64,000 nucleotides of DNA from Darksidea phi (taxonomy: Eukaryota; Ascomycota; Dothideomycetes; Pleosporales; Lentitheciaceae), in the NCBI GenBank assembly GCA_030770425.1, contig JASJFT010000019.1:186001-250000 (forward strand). The letters are read 5' to 3'. Positions within the stretch are counted from its first letter, which is position 1; every line of letters starts with the position of its first letter. The position numbers were made by a program, and so were the translations under genes. Below are positions 43,717 to 55,510 of this stretch, one piece after another. The notes beneath the pieces were generated by a model. It was not told the DNA's origin. It saw only the letters and a program-made list of their open reading frames with translations, and did no database searches.

Positions 43717-46332
43717 GGCCGTCGACTTTCGGGCCGGTTTCTTGTTGCGTGGTGAGTATGGCAACACAAACAATCTTGCCCAAGATAAACACCAACCAGG
43801 GTAGGAGCGGCGCAGGAGAGGCACAGGAGTTCGCTTGTCCTGAGCAGTGAGTCTGGAAACAAGTGAATGCTCGACTGTAGAGGACTTGAGGCTCGAATGG
43901 GAGGGCCGAGGGCTGCGTGAGGGTTTGTTGTGGTTGTAGGAGAGAGAGAGAGAGAGAGCTGAAACGAATAAAGAGCAGCCTTTATTCGTGCGGATGGGTG
44001 CGCCTAGCAGCCTGGTGCAGACTGGACTGGACGGTGAACGCGTATCGTAGACGAGGTGAATACAGATTATCGTACAGCCAGTAGACTATGGGGTAGCCTG
44101 AATCCACACGTGAGCCTCGGGCTGGATCGGGAGCGCGTATGGAAGGGCAACAATGGGATCGCGAGGCCGTTTGGCGGTGTGCTCGCGGACTGGCGGTGGT
44201 GAAGCGACCGGTCTGTTGAACCAATACGGATCAGTCCTATTCAAATCCGAGCAGACCGCTGTGGTCGAGAGACGGTGACTGAACTGTACCTGTAGCTTTC
44301 ACAATGTTCGTCCAAACGCTGTTTCACCGCCGCGGAGCAACCAACCGGCCGATGAGGAACTCGCTTCTACAGTCACAGAGATCAATGATAGTAAGAACAA
44401 TATCGAGTGTAAGAACACAGGACAAGAAATCCCTAGGCAGATCCTGGGTCAGCAGCGAGTGGATAAAAAATATAGACGACAGTCGACAAACGAAGGACGA
44501 AGACAAGTGAATGGAGAGAACTCGCACAGTCAGTCAGACCTTATAAACTGTGTGCAGGGGGGCTGGGACTGTGAGTCCGCAGATCAAGTAATGTGACAAC
44601 GGGCGATGTGACGACGCTCGATGTGATGATGTGATGGGAGATTCGAGTCGAGGACAGGGCTGTGGGTGGTCTGTACAGTGGTGGTTTGGACTTTGGTTTG
44701 AGGCCAGGGGCATATGAAGGAGCATAGGGGCTTTATTGAATCTACTCTTCTGAGCTGGAATGTCATACTTTTTTTGCGATTCGGGGTAATTGAAGAGTAG
44801 TAGGCGGACGGGCGTGTGATCTTTCGGGGGCATTCAGATGGTGATGTGCAAACGGAGTGCGGACTAAGGGCGTTTGAAATTCATATTGAGGCGAGTCAAG
44901 GAGGGGTTATCGGAATTTCGCTTTAATCCATTCTTGGTGTCGTTCGGTTCGGTTCGTCTGCAGTCGTGCCTGTTGTTAAGAACTCAAGAACTCGAGGAGA
45001 TGATCTGGAGTCAAGATGATGTAGTCAAGATCGTGTATCACCACTCCTGGAAACCTTATATCTCCGCGGAGTGATTACTTTTAGCGTGCTGTTGTGAAAC
45101 TAGGTACTAGCACACGTCGTCGTTCTTGATACCCGAGCACTGTGGTACGGTGGCGATGATGACTCCCCGTCTCTTGAAGACATCCAGGTGCTCCTTTTCT
45201 TCCACGTCAGATTTAGCCACACTTTGAGCTATCGAGAGTGGAGTCTTCCATATCGATAGGAGGAGAACGGTGGTATCGTAGTGAGCACCCGAGCGCTTGA
45301 GGTTCCGGTTGCAGTCCATTACGTGTACGATGCACTAAACCGCTTCAAGACGCAAAAGCCACCTCCAGGCTTCCACAAGGCCTCACCGTTCTCCCAAGTT
45401 CCAGGCCTCCTCAGCTCCGTCAACTCTCAATCTAATTGCCATGTTAGCGCCACCAGCGGCGATGAGACCTTTGACCGGCCTCTCGACTCATCATGAGTGC
45501 GCGGAGACTCATTGCGCGAATCGTCGCTACCGTCGCTTACAGCCGGCACCCTGTTTGCGCCCTTACGCCATCACTAGACAGCCACCAGCTCTTCACCGGC
45601 CTCAGACAGTAGTAGCGTTGCCCTTTTTCTTCGCTACTTTGGCTCCATCCTAGCGTGGGAGTGAATGGGCTTACGTACGCTCCGCATCATACGGCCGTTG
45701 GCGGCTGAACGCGTATAGTTGACGGTCGTCGGTGACGGGCGGTGAATTAGGTTTGGTAATTGGACCGGCTGTTCTTCTTCGAGCTACTCAAGATATGCGC
45801 ATTGCTCAAAACGTGGCATCGCAAGCTTGGAGTGCGCACAATGGGGACTTGGTTGATACAAGCTTGCGCAATGCCCCAACCCTCAGCGGTGGGGGCAATC
45901 GCCAGCGCGAGGCTACCGAACCCACTGTTTCCTTTTTACACCCTTTCTACAGAGGTTTTGTATCGCATGCAAGCTGGTGTTCTTCAGCTACCACCCTCCT
46001 CATCACGTCTCTCCCCTGCATATCGCGCTCGCCATCACGACTTTCTCTAGGTCGCTCTCACCGTCCCTGTGGCGCTAGATCGAAGCCTGCGCCACAGCGC
46101 TCCTCAAGAAGGCACCGAGAAAATACCCTTTCCACGACCCGCACCTAGGCTGCACCTAGTCAATGGGCTGGAACGTAAGCACCGACCACTTGTCATCATA
46201 GTAGTTAAAGTCTGCTCTCGCAATCGACTATCGAACTCATTCCTCCGCCCTTCAGTTTCTATATTCTTATCCGGCTCCACCGCCTCTGGGCATACCAAGC
46301 GTCAGTAGTGCAGAGAATTCTCAGCAACCATC
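43717..46332. other. 2.6-kb divergent intergenic region
   Basis: Separates the zinc-motif gene and the ABC transporter gene, which face away from each other. Contains an (AG)9 microsatellite at 43941-43958. Short frames only, none supported. Confidence 0.5.
43941..43958. repeat. (AG)9 microsatellite
   Basis: Uninterrupted AG dinucleotide run of 18 bp, upstream of the zinc-motif gene. Confidence 0.9.
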
Positions 46333-48948
46333 ATGTCTCGTCCGCCTGTAGGAGCACAGCACTCGGCCATGGCCCTTTTCGACTATTTGCATGCGCCCGT
46401 TGTGGGCTTCTACTTTCTCGGAGCAGCCGGATTCGCCCTCGCCATCCTCCAGAAAGCAAAACCTATATCATTGAAGCGGAGAAGAACCGCCATAACACTA
46501 TGCATTGCTATACTCATTGGATACATTGCAGAGGTACTCTACTACCTCAGCCGGGCGCTCGCGGATGCAACTTATGTGGCGCCGCAACACGCCGCAATCC
46601 GATGCTTAGGCTCGATCCTGGTCTGGACCCCGCTTAGTTCGGCTTTAGCGAAAGGCGAATCGTTCATCTGGCACCCCTACTTCGGAGCGTTCGTTGCCCA
46701 GTTCGTTTTCGAGACGGTCATATGTCTCCTCCGTGGTTTCTCACTTCCGCCGGGCGATCGTTATAGCAACATTCCCTTAGGCATCAGCTCAGCGAGAGGC
46801 TTCGCATCACTTCTCCTCGTTCTCGACAGTTTTCTGATTCTGATCAAGAAGCACAAAGAGAAGGGCACAGACGAAGAAGAGCAAACGCTGCTTGGGACTC
46901 GGGTGGATGGGTCAGCAACCCGGAATGGCGATACTGCGGGCTACGGGTCGATTGAGCAGGCAACAACAGAGGAAGACGATGAAGAAGCGCCGGTCCACGA
47001 CAAGGAAATCAAAGAGCAGCAAGCTAAGCGCCTTGAAGAGCAAGGCGGCTGGTTCGGGTATCTCAAGAGTTTTATGATCTTCCTACCCTATCTGTGGCCG
47101 AAGGACGACTGGAAGGTCATGTTCTGTCTCTTCTTGCGTCTTCTGCATCTCGTTCAGGGCCGCGTGCTCAACCTCCTCGAACCCCGGCAGCTGGGTATCA
47201 TCACCAATAAGTTGACTATGGGATCCCACAAAATGCCCTGGGTAGACATCGGTTTGTGGACCCTCTTTCGCTGGATGAACAGCTACAGTGGTTTCGGCAT
47301 CATCGACAATTTCGCCGAGACTGTCATCTCCAACTCGGCTTTCGAGCGCCTCACAATGCTCGCATACAAGCACCTCATGAGCCTTTCGATGGATTTTCAC
47401 ACAAGCAAAGACTCCGGCGAGGTCCTGAAAGCCGTTGAGCAGGCTTCTTCGCTGAATTCTCTCATTGAGATGGTCCTCTTCGAGGTCTTTCCCATTCTGA
47501 TCGATCTGGTCGTCGCTATGTATTATGTCACACACCTTTTCGATGCTTACATGGCGTTCATCATCTTATTCATGGGTGTGGCGTATATCTGGCTGGGCTT
47601 TGTCTTTACCACTATATCTCAGCCACGACGCAGAACATATGTTGAGAAACAGCGGGTTGAGAGCACCACGGTTAACGAGACGGTACACAATTGGCAAACA
47701 GTAGCCTACTTCAACCGTGCCCCATACGAGCAGGGGCGTTATCGAACAAACATTCGAACTACCATCATGGCGCACTATGCGTACTACTTCCGATCGATGG
47801 GCGGTCACGCTGCGCAGGATTTGTTGATGACGCTAGGCTTCACAGCAGCCTGCGTCTTCGCCATCTCACAGATTATCACCGGAGACAAGCCAGTAGGAAA
47901 CCTGATCACTTTCATCATGTACTGGGGTACGATGATGAGCCCGTTATACGTTATGTCCTACAGCTATCGGCACATCTCAAGCAGCCTAATCGACGCCGAG
48001 CGCCTTCTTCAGCTCCTCAACACCAAGCCTTCCGTTGCCGACCACGAAAACGCTCAGGAGCTGGTCGTCAAGGCCGGAAAAGTCGAGTTCAAGGATGTTA
48101 ATTTTGCTTATGATCCCCGCAAGCAAGTCATCAAGAACGTGAATTTCGCGGCTGAAGGCGGCAAGACTGTAGCATTCGTCGGCGAAACTGGTGGCGGAAA
48201 ATCCACTATGCTAAAGCTACTCTTCCGCTTCTACGACGTCACAAATGGCTCTATACTCATCGATGGCCAGGACTTGCGCTCCGTCACGCTTTCCAGCCTC
48301 CGTGACTCCTTGGGCCTGGTTCCCCAAGACCCCGCCCTCTTCAACCAGACTATCCGCCAAAATGTCCGCTATGCCAAACTCGATGCGACTGATACGGAAA
48401 TCGAAGACGCTTGCCGCGCAGCCTCCATCCACGACGATATTGTGTCCTTTCCTGACGGTTACAATTCGAAGGTTGGTGAACGTGGTGTGCGTCTCTCCGG
48501 TGGGCAGCTGCAGCGCATCGCTATTGCACGGGTACTACTTAAGAACCCGAAGATTGTGATGTTGGATGAAGCCACCTCAGCTATCGATTCCGCAATTGAA
48601 GCGCAAATTCAAGAAGCTTTCAAGCGGTTGAGCAAAGGACGCACCACTTTTGTTATTGCGCATCGTCTGAGCACGATTGTTGAAGCTGATCAAATTCTTG
48701 TAGTCGACAAAGGAGAGATCATTGAGCGAGGTACACACAACGAGCTGTTGGAGATTGAAGGGAAGTACTACGAACTTTGGACTAAACAAACGGCTGGGAC
48801 GATGTCAACGATTCAAAGTAAAGCGGGGAGCAAAGCCGCGTCAACTAACGAACTGCTAATCGACATTACGCCACCTGAAGAAGAGAGTGTAGCAAAGTCG
48901 ACCGGCAGGGACGAAGATGGAGCGGGTGGAGTGGAGAGGAGGAAATGA
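46333..48948 (+). CDS. hmt1: HMT1/ABCB6-type half ABC transporter (vacuolar)
   Basis: Half-size ABC exporter, 871 aa, single exon. Layout: an N-terminal TMD0 of about five helices (residues 20-185), a charged linker with Glu-rich stretch, a six-helix transmembrane domain (about 240-545) and one nucleotide-binding domain (about 575-815). Motifs: Walker A GETGGGKST, Q-loop LVPQDPALFNQT, signature LSGGQLQRIAIARVLLKNP, Walker B IVMLDEATSAID, H-loop FVIAHRLSTI. TMD0 plus one ABCB-type unit is typical of the fungal heavy-metal tolerance protein HMT1 and animal ABCB6; HMT1 moves thiol-peptide or glutathione-linked metal complexes into the vacuole. Length matches (HMT1 is about 830 aa). Which substrate is carried here is inferred. 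The C-terminal tail after residue 820 is disordered. Confidence 0.9.
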   Translation: MSRPPVGAQHSAMALFDYLHAPVVGFYFLGAAGFALAILQKAKPISLKRRRTAITLCIAILIGYIAEVLYYLSRALADATYVAPQHAAIRCLGSILVWTPLSSALAKGESFIWHPYFGAFVAQFVFETVICLLRGFSLPPGDRYSNIPLGISSARGFASLLLVLDSFLILIKKHKEKGTDEEEQTLLGTRVDGSATRNGDTAGYGSIEQATTEEDDEEAPVHDKEIKEQQAKRLEEQGGWFGYLKSFMIFLPYLWPKDDWKVMFCLFLRLLHLVQGRVLNLLEPRQLGIITNKLTMGSHKMPWVDIGLWTLFRWMNSYSGFGIIDNFAETVISNSAFERLTMLAYKHLMSLSMDFHTSKDSGEVLKAVEQASSLNSLIEMVLFEVFPILIDLVVAMYYVTHLFDAYMAFIILFMGVAYIWLGFVFTTISQPRRRTYVEKQRVESTTVNETVHNWQTVAYFNRAPYEQGRYRTNIRTTIMAHYAYYFRSMGGHAAQDLLMTLGFTAACVFAISQIITGDKPVGNLITFIMYWGTMMSPLYVMSYSYRHISSSLIDAERLLQLLNTKPSVADHENAQELVVKAGKVEFKDVNFAYDPRKQVIKNVNFAAEGGKTVAFVGETGGGKSTMLKLLFRFYDVTNGSILIDGQDLRSVTLSSLRDSLGLVPQDPALFNQTIRQNVRYAKLDATDTEIEDACRAASIHDDIVSFPDGYNSKVGERGVRLSGGQLQRIAIARVLLKNPKIVMLDEATSAIDSAIEAQIQEAFKRLSKGRTTFVIAHRLSTIVEADQILVVDKGEIIERGTHNELLEIEGKYYELWTKQTAGTMSTIQSKAGSKAASTNELLIDITPPEEESVAKSTGRDEDGAGGVERRK

Positions 48949-49639
48949 GCAAATGGTCGAGGCTAATTGACGCACAGAGATGGTGGTTTTGCGATCTACC
49001 TACGATTTACGACTTGCGTGGCGACCTGGCTGGAGTTTGATATCCCCCAAGGTTAAATTGGCGTTCTGTTACATATATCAGTCAAAAAAGCGGAGGTTTT
49101 TGCGTAGACTCGTGCAAGCGGTCTGAGTAGGAGTCGGATGTTGAATGGGTATGCTTGTGAGGATATATTGATCCTCGTGCGAGTAGGGGCCTGGCGCGTG
49201 GGCTGAACACGTCCGGTGTGATGGATACGAGCTGAGATGCGCGTTGCGAGAAATACGACGCGTTGTAGTGGCCGCCTGTGCGGATTAGTAGACTTTACAA
49301 ACTATAACATGTCCATCTGACAGCAATAATCCCTAGTGGAGTCTGCGAATGTCTCTTCCCATCAACAGCTGTTCCGTCTCCAAACCCCGCGAGTGCGGAC
49401 GAGCGGCATTCCTAGTTCGGCCGGATCCGGTCGGTGGAATAAATTGGTCCGTATGCCGACTATGCGCTAGTCCCGACGAGGCATTGGCACTTCGTATCGG
49501 AAAACGCCCATGAAACGACGGCTACCTTTACATCAAAGACATGCCGCCATCTCTCGCTTTTTGCCTTGATAATTGCGTTCTCACAACTCAATCCATGCAT
49601 TTTGGTGTCCCTGCTTCTTCAAGAGCCTGAGAGTTCGTC
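48949..49639. other. intergenic, ABC transporter / P450
   Basis: About 0.7 kb between two plus-strand genes. No coding region or repeat recognised; contains the P450 promoter. Confidence 0.5.
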
Positions 49640-51406
49640 ATGGCGATCCCCAAGAAAGCGTTTCTGCTTTCCTCAGTAGTTATTACCTTTTTCACCCTGC
49701 GCTATGCGCCAAATGTTGCTCTGTTCCCGGAGAGTTTCTTTTGGAATGCAGCCATGTTGCTGTTACAACAGTTGACGGCGCAGTTTTGCTGGAGTGTGTT
49801 TGTGTATCCGTTCTTCGTCAGTCCATTGCGTCATTTGCCTTCGCCGCCGGTAACCGCTTCCCTCCCCTCTTCTCTGGATAGGAAATGGCTGATATTGTGT
49901 ATAGGGCGCCAACGTCCTCCTCGGACACTTTGGGCGTATCTTCAAAGACCCGTCAGGGGAGCCTCAGCGGGAATGGGTTGATAGTGTGCCTAATGATGGC
50001 GTGATTTACTACAGGTGGCTCTTTAACGAACCTAGGGTGTTGGTGACAACTCCGAAAGCGTTGGCTGAGGTGCTGGTCCAGAGGAATTACGAATTTGTCA
50101 AGCCTGGGCGAATTAGGGCCGGTATAGGGAGGTTATTGGGGGTGGGGATCTTGCTTGCCGAAGGTGACGAACATAAAGTGCGTTTTTACGCTGGGAAAAG
50201 ACATGCAAGAGTACGATGGATAAGTACAAGGCTAACGTTTTACAGCGTCAGAGGAGAGCTCTAATGCCCGCATTCTCCTTCCGACATATTAAGGACCTGT
50301 ACCCTGTCTTCTGGAGTAAAGCCCGTGAAATGGCCGATGCCATCTTCGCCCATATCAACATCGACCCGGACGGCTCCTCCGTTGTCGAAATCCGCGAATG
50401 GGCTTCCCGCGCCACTCTCGACATCATCGGCCTAGCCGGCATGGGTCAAGATTTCAACGCCCTCTCTAATCCCGAAAGTGAACTAAACCTCACATATCGC
50501 ACCATCTTTTCCCCCGGCCGGGGCGCCCGCCTCATGCAACTTGCGTCCATACTTTTGCCCGAGTGGTTTCTGGTAGCGCTGCCGATCAAAAGGAATGGTG
50601 AGATTGGCGAGGCGATTGAGACGATTAAACGGGTCGCGCGCGGCTTGATTCAGGCCAAGAGAGCGCAACTGGCAAAAGGCGGCAGGACGGATGTGGATAT
50701 TTTGAGTGTAGCTATTGAGAGTGGCGGGTTTACAGACGAGGAGATGGTGAACCAGCTCATGACATTCTTAGCAGCGGGGCATGAGACAACGGCTTCGGCG
50801 TTGACCTGGGCGGTGTACTTGCTCTGCAAGCACCCCGATGTACAGAGCCGCCTGCGCGAGGAAGTCCACACAGCGCTGCCCACAGCATTTACCGATCCCA
50901 ACACGCAAGTCACATCCTTCGACATCGACAAACTATCCTATCTCAACGCCGTCCTCAACGAAACAACGCGTCTCTTCCCGCCCGTCCCCCTCACCCTCCG
51001 CGAGACCGAAGCCCCCACCACAATTCAGTCGCACTACATCCCACGCGGCACCACCATCATAGTCTGCCCCTGGGCTACCAACACGTGCACACAGCTCTGG
51101 GGCCCCGACGCCAAAGTCTTTAATCCGGATCGCTGGATAGGGCAAGGCAAGGCAAACACAGGAGGTGCGGAGAGTAATTTTGCGATTACTACGTTTTTGC
51201 ACGGGCCAAGGAGTTGCATTGGGAAGGATTTTGCCAAGGGCGAGTTTGCGTGCTTGGTTGCAGCACTAGTGGGAAGGTTTGAGTTGGAGCTTGAGGATCC
51301 GAATTGGGAGCTTAAGATTCAGGGTGGGATTACGGCTCGGCCGAAGGATGGGCTTCGAGTCCGAATCACGCCTGTTGAGAAGCTATACAATGTTATGGAC
51401 AGATGA
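49640..51406 (+). CDS. cytochrome P450 monooxygenase
   Basis: Haem-thiolate monooxygenase anchored in the endoplasmic reticulum; substrate unknown. Exons 49640-49849, 49905-50177 and 50246-51406 give 547 aa. N-terminal hydrophobic segments (MAIPKKAFLLSSVVITFFTL and a second near residues 30-60) form the membrane anchor. Then DGVIYYRWLFNEPRVLVTTP, and across the second intron EGDEHK|RQRRALMPAFSFRHIK (helix C region). I-helix oxygen-binding motif AAGHETTASAL, K-helix ExxR as ETTRLFPP, PERF-like FNPDRW, and haem-binding loop FLHGPRSCIGKDFAKGE with the Cys ligand are all intact. The sequence is similar in style to CYP fatty-acid/alkane-type or CYP3-like fungal P450s, but I cannot place it in a family. 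No other secondary-metabolism gene is adjacent. Confidence 0.93.
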
Positions 51407-54004
51407 TTAGGAGGGCTGCGGATATTGGGCCCTATTGGTATATGTGGATGGCGTGGTGCTCGTTGTTATGATATTGCTCTTGTTGCTGCTACTCTATATT
51501 TCTTACTCTTCTGTTTTTGCTTTCGAGCTCGTCACTTTCCTGCTCTTGCCCTCCAACTCTTTCCGAACCTCCCAATATGGCCATTCTCCAGCAGCAAAAA
51601 GGTCTTGGCTCTGGCAATTGCTATTTGATGGAGCTCATAAGAACTATGCACACTCTCGACTCGAAGGCCAGCCATAGGACCAGCCATGCTCGACGGCTCA
51701 ACCCACCTCAAGATGCACCTCTGTCTCACCCACGACCTCAGACAATACGCTCGCTCCTTCGCCTGTTATCGCGCCCTACGTCACACAGGCACGTGTGGGG
51801 TTTTACACTGTCGGCTGCTGCCTCCGAGATCACGCAATTGTCGTAGCAATGCCCGCTAACTCACCTCCACCGAGGATTCTACAAGCTTCCTCCATCGACT
51901 ATTGCCTCTGACATCACTCAATTGCTGTAGCAACGCGCTCTAGCTCTCCTTCACCTGGGATTCTACGGGCTTCCTCTGTCGTCACACCACAAAAGTGGTT
52001 AGCGTAAATTTCACTAGCGCGCCTCCCACCAGTATATAAGACCCCCCACCTCCCCCTTCTGCCTTCCTCCAGCGCGCTTTTACTTTCTCACACTCCACTC
52101 AACTCAGCCCTGGGTTCGCAAGTCTAAGATCTGTTCTCAACATTTGATCTTCTTTGGCATCCATCATCTCTCGTTCTCTCCACCTTCGGATGCCTTGCAC
52201 CTTCACCACAAGTCGAGCTCGACTTCGAGTCAGCTCTAGGTATGATCACTCATCTATCTCAGCTTGCTCTTACTTACATGGTCCAGTCACTCACATCCTT
52301 TATGTGGCCCATCCTTACCATAACGTCACTTCGACCTCTCACTCTGACATGGCACTTCGACCTTATTCTACCTCACTTCAATATGGTCGGCGCTCACCAC
52401 CAACACCAACATGTCTCAACGCTCCCGATGTCTATGTCCAAAACACCTTGGACATGCCGCATCGCATCATTATCACTCCATCTCCTGATTGCGATATATC
52501 ATTACTACATCATCTGATTGCGGTGCAACATCAATCTATCCTCGGGTTGCGACACATCATCACTACATCTCCTGGCTTCGATACACCTTCCATCGCCGTT
52601 CTGTCATCAGCGACATCCTGCGTAGCCATCCTGAGCGCCGACCATCTTCGCCTTTGCAGTTGCCGGGCTGGTATGACCTCCTCTACATCTCTTACAGTTG
52701 CTAATACTTCTAGCGCCACATCTCTTTTCAACTCACAAGTCTACGATCAGGCAGCCAGTGCAACCACGACCCTGCTGCTTCAGACGAGCATGAGTGCGAC
52801 CACGACCCTGATGCTACGTCTTGATCGTTTGTCGTAACCCCTTAACTTCGACGACTCCGCATGCTCGGCACTGCTTCCTCAACTTCCTCCCGTTTACCCG
52901 GTTCCCCATATGTCAGCTCGGTCCCATGAACAAGGTTGGTTAGGTGCTTGAGTTGGTTGAATCATTTGCTCGTCGGCGAGATAGGTCGCTGCAGTACTTC
53001 GGTGCTCAGCTTCCAACAGCCATAATGTCTGATCGAGGCCACCTGGACTTGTCCAGTGTGGATGGGTTGAATGCATATCGTTGACAGGTCGCACTCTCAC
53101 CACGCAGCCATGCCTTGATACTCAGCCATGGTGCTGGTCAATGGTGAGAACGGTCCGAGATATGTACAGTTGTCCGGACTATCTTGCTTCGCTCGGGTGT
53201 GTGGAACCTGAAGGCTTGTGCCTGGCCTCTTCGTCTTTGGACGTTGCCGAGCGGAGTTTGATAGGATGGTTTCTGACCTCCCGGGAGCGCGCGGCGCATA
53301 GTGTGTTTGGACTTGGATGGATTTTGGATGTTGGATGGATGAAGGACTGGACCGAGCTGACAATCAACCATGCGACGAACAGTGAGAAAACACTGGGCAC
53401 CGGACAGAAGCATCGCCAAAATACCAAGTCTTCTGGGCATCCCACATCTGCGGATGTGACGATGTTGAGCTCGATCGATGAAAAGTCATGGAGTGTATGA
53501 GGTTGGGTCTTCGGTATATGGTACATCAATGTTGTGGTGGTTGTTGGCTATTGTCTTTAAGTGGTTCGGGTTAAACCATGTTCTGAGATTATTGGTTCTA
53601 CTAGGTTATAAGGTCTTCTTGGGTATCTTCGCTGAATGTTTGCATCACTATCATATCCTGCTATTAATTAATGGGTATGTCATCATTCTTCTTCCCTTTT
53701 GTTATTTTTGAGTGACGTAATGGAAAAGTAGATTTAGTAGGATGATATGACTAAGTTTTATATCTGGCGACCCAGTTATCTAAGAGTTCAATAGATTTTG
53801 AAGTCGTATACCAAAGGACTACGACTCGAAATTCATTAGGTGTTGTTGAGACAGGATTAGTAATTATAAGAAACGTAGATACCGTATATAAAGAGTGTAC
53901 TACTTTGCTACGAGCCTTTACCAATAAAGCCGTATGAGTAAGGTAAAAATATAGTCTCTATTCTGATAAAACACCTCCCCAAATTCCTAGCCGTCATGGC
54001 CACC
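51407..54004. other. 2.6-kb region, no supported gene
   Basis: Contains a TATA-like site (52033-52040) followed by a long pyrimidine-rich stretch and a 227-codon frame (52154-52837) of low-complexity composition that I do not accept as a gene. The last 500 bp are AT-rich. Confidence 0.45.
52033..52040 (+). promoter_or_regulatory. TATA box-like site
   Basis: TATATAAG followed by a C-rich then CT-rich stretch, an arrangement seen at strong fungal promoters. Any transcript would start near 52070; its product is unclear. Confidence 0.35.
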
Positions 54005-54604
54005 TCAGGGATAACGGTTATTATTGACGTTAATAACCACGCCCACCGAATTCTCCACCAAAACGCCATCCGAAGTACGCTTTGTAACCGAACCACCCTC
54101 CTGTCGCGGCCTTCCAAGATCAGCCCAAGCATCCTCATCCGCAACCTTGAGGAACTTCAGTAGTGCCCGAGCTTTGCTCTCCGGAAGCGTATCAACAATG
54201 TCATTGATGTGCTCCCAAGTAGTTAGAGAACTACCTTGACGGGGCGACGGCGATGGCGTCAACCGTCGTGCCGCGGAAGGCGAGCGGCTGTAATCGTCTA
54301 CACGAGCGTACTTGCGTGGGTGTGAGGGCTCTGGTGTACGGACGGCTCGCTTACGGCTTTTATGGCACCTTGTGGGGGTGTGAGGTGCTGGTATCAGAGC
54401 CCCGGCTTCTGTGTCCCCTGTCGCTAGCCTACGCTGTGCAATCCATTGTGGAGACGGATAGGGTCGCAATTCCTGCCGTCCTTCGGTATACTTAGCCAAT
54501 ACTCTTGGGCTACTAGCCAGTGCTCTTGGGCTGCTAGCCAGTACTCTTGGGCTATTATTGCTTGGCCAGTGCTGAGAGGATCTGCTGTGAATATAGCCGC
54601 TCAT
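54005..54604 (-). CDS. hypothetical small protein with 7-residue repeats
   Basis: 199 aa, single exon, start ATG 54604. Not recognised. N-terminus contains tandem VLASSPR/ALASSPR repeats encoded by 21-nt DNA repeats. The middle is basic and Ser/Pro-rich (CHKSRKRAVRTPEPSHPRK). A helical segment follows, TWEHINDIVDTLPESKARAL then LKFLKVADEDAWADLG, which looks like a real folded piece. Ends with Val/Asn-rich VVINVNNNRYP. Could be lineage-specific. Confidence 0.5.
   Translation of the reverse strand: MSGYIHSRSSQHWPSNNSPRVLASSPRALASSPRVLAKYTEGRQELRPYPSPQWIAQRRLATGDTEAGALIPAPHTPTRCHKSRKRAVRTPEPSHPRKYARVDDYSRSPSAARRLTPSPSPRQGSSLTTWEHINDIVDTLPESKARALLKFLKVADEDAWADLGRPRQEGGSVTKRTSDGVLVENSVGVVINVNNNRYP
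54501..54555. repeat. 21-bp tandem repeat (about 2.6 copies)
   Basis: Units at 54501-54521, 54522-54542 and a partial one from 54543, each beginning ACTCTTGGGCT or GCTCTTGGGCT. In frame with the minus-strand protein, giving seven-residue repeats. Confidence 0.8.
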
Positions 54605-55510
54605 ACTTGATTAGAGTGACCGCGTGCTACCACTATAGTATTGACTTCGGTAAGGTCACCAGGAGGGATCCGATGGAGTAAAAAGGCCGTACCCTGGTGT
54701 GGTACTTGCAAGTCTTCTTATATAGGGATTAGGCGACCCTTTTTGTACGTGAACAAAGCCTGAGAGGTCTGGTAGTACGGCGAGCTAAGTAGTGAAGGGC
54801 AATGTGACTGGTGAATGGCCTAGTAGATTAAAAGCGCGAATTGTATTGAGAAAGCGCAATTATCAATTACGTTCATGTATGTGCCTTCATAAATATTCCA
54901 TAAGCAGCTGAATATCGCATGCAGAGTTACTAATTGTGGAAGCTTATCGTATGTTAGGTACTCACTGCATTGTGTATCCTGATGCCGTTTACGGTACTTT
55001 GGAAGCAGATCTGAGTGGTGAGGTTCTTCCGGAGGGATATTCCCCGTCTTTTTTGTAGCACTTTTGCTGCTAAGAAGCATTTTCCATCATTCGCTATTCC
55101 CTTGAAGGCGGCAACTAGGGAATCAAAAGGGACCACAGAAACCAACACGCTTGAAACGAGACGCTAGCACTGCGCGCCAACCCGTCCGATCATCACTATC
55201 ATTATCATATTGCCCCTATGTCCAGAGACTCATAGTGAATTAGCCAGGGCGACAGAGGAAACGACAGTGAAGAAAGAATCGGGTGAACTCACGGGGTTTG
55301 TTTCCATAGCGACCGTCTTATTTACAAATTCCTCGCCTTCACCACATCTGCTCTTCTCTAGCGCCGTTTAAATGGCGTTCACCGCTCGATAGGTCTAAAC
55401 ACTTTGCGCTTTCCACTCTCGCGCTCCACCCGATTCCACGCTCTCCGCTTCGCGCTTTCCACGTCCCCACCTCAACCTCAATACTGAGCACTGCGCAGAG
55501 GGCTAGCACT
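54605..55510. other. divergent intergenic region
   Basis: About 0.9 kb, AT-rich, between divergent genes. Short frames only; no assigned site. Confidence 0.5.

Noticed and set aside
45107..45319. 70-codon minus-strand frame ending IKNDDVC
   Set aside because: Looks somewhat protein-like (KSDVEEKEHLDVFKRRG) but too short, no family resemblance and no supporting exon next to it.
52154..52837. 227-codon plus-strand frame
   Set aside because: Not accepted as a gene because of low-complexity composition; kept only as a finding together with the upstream TATA site.
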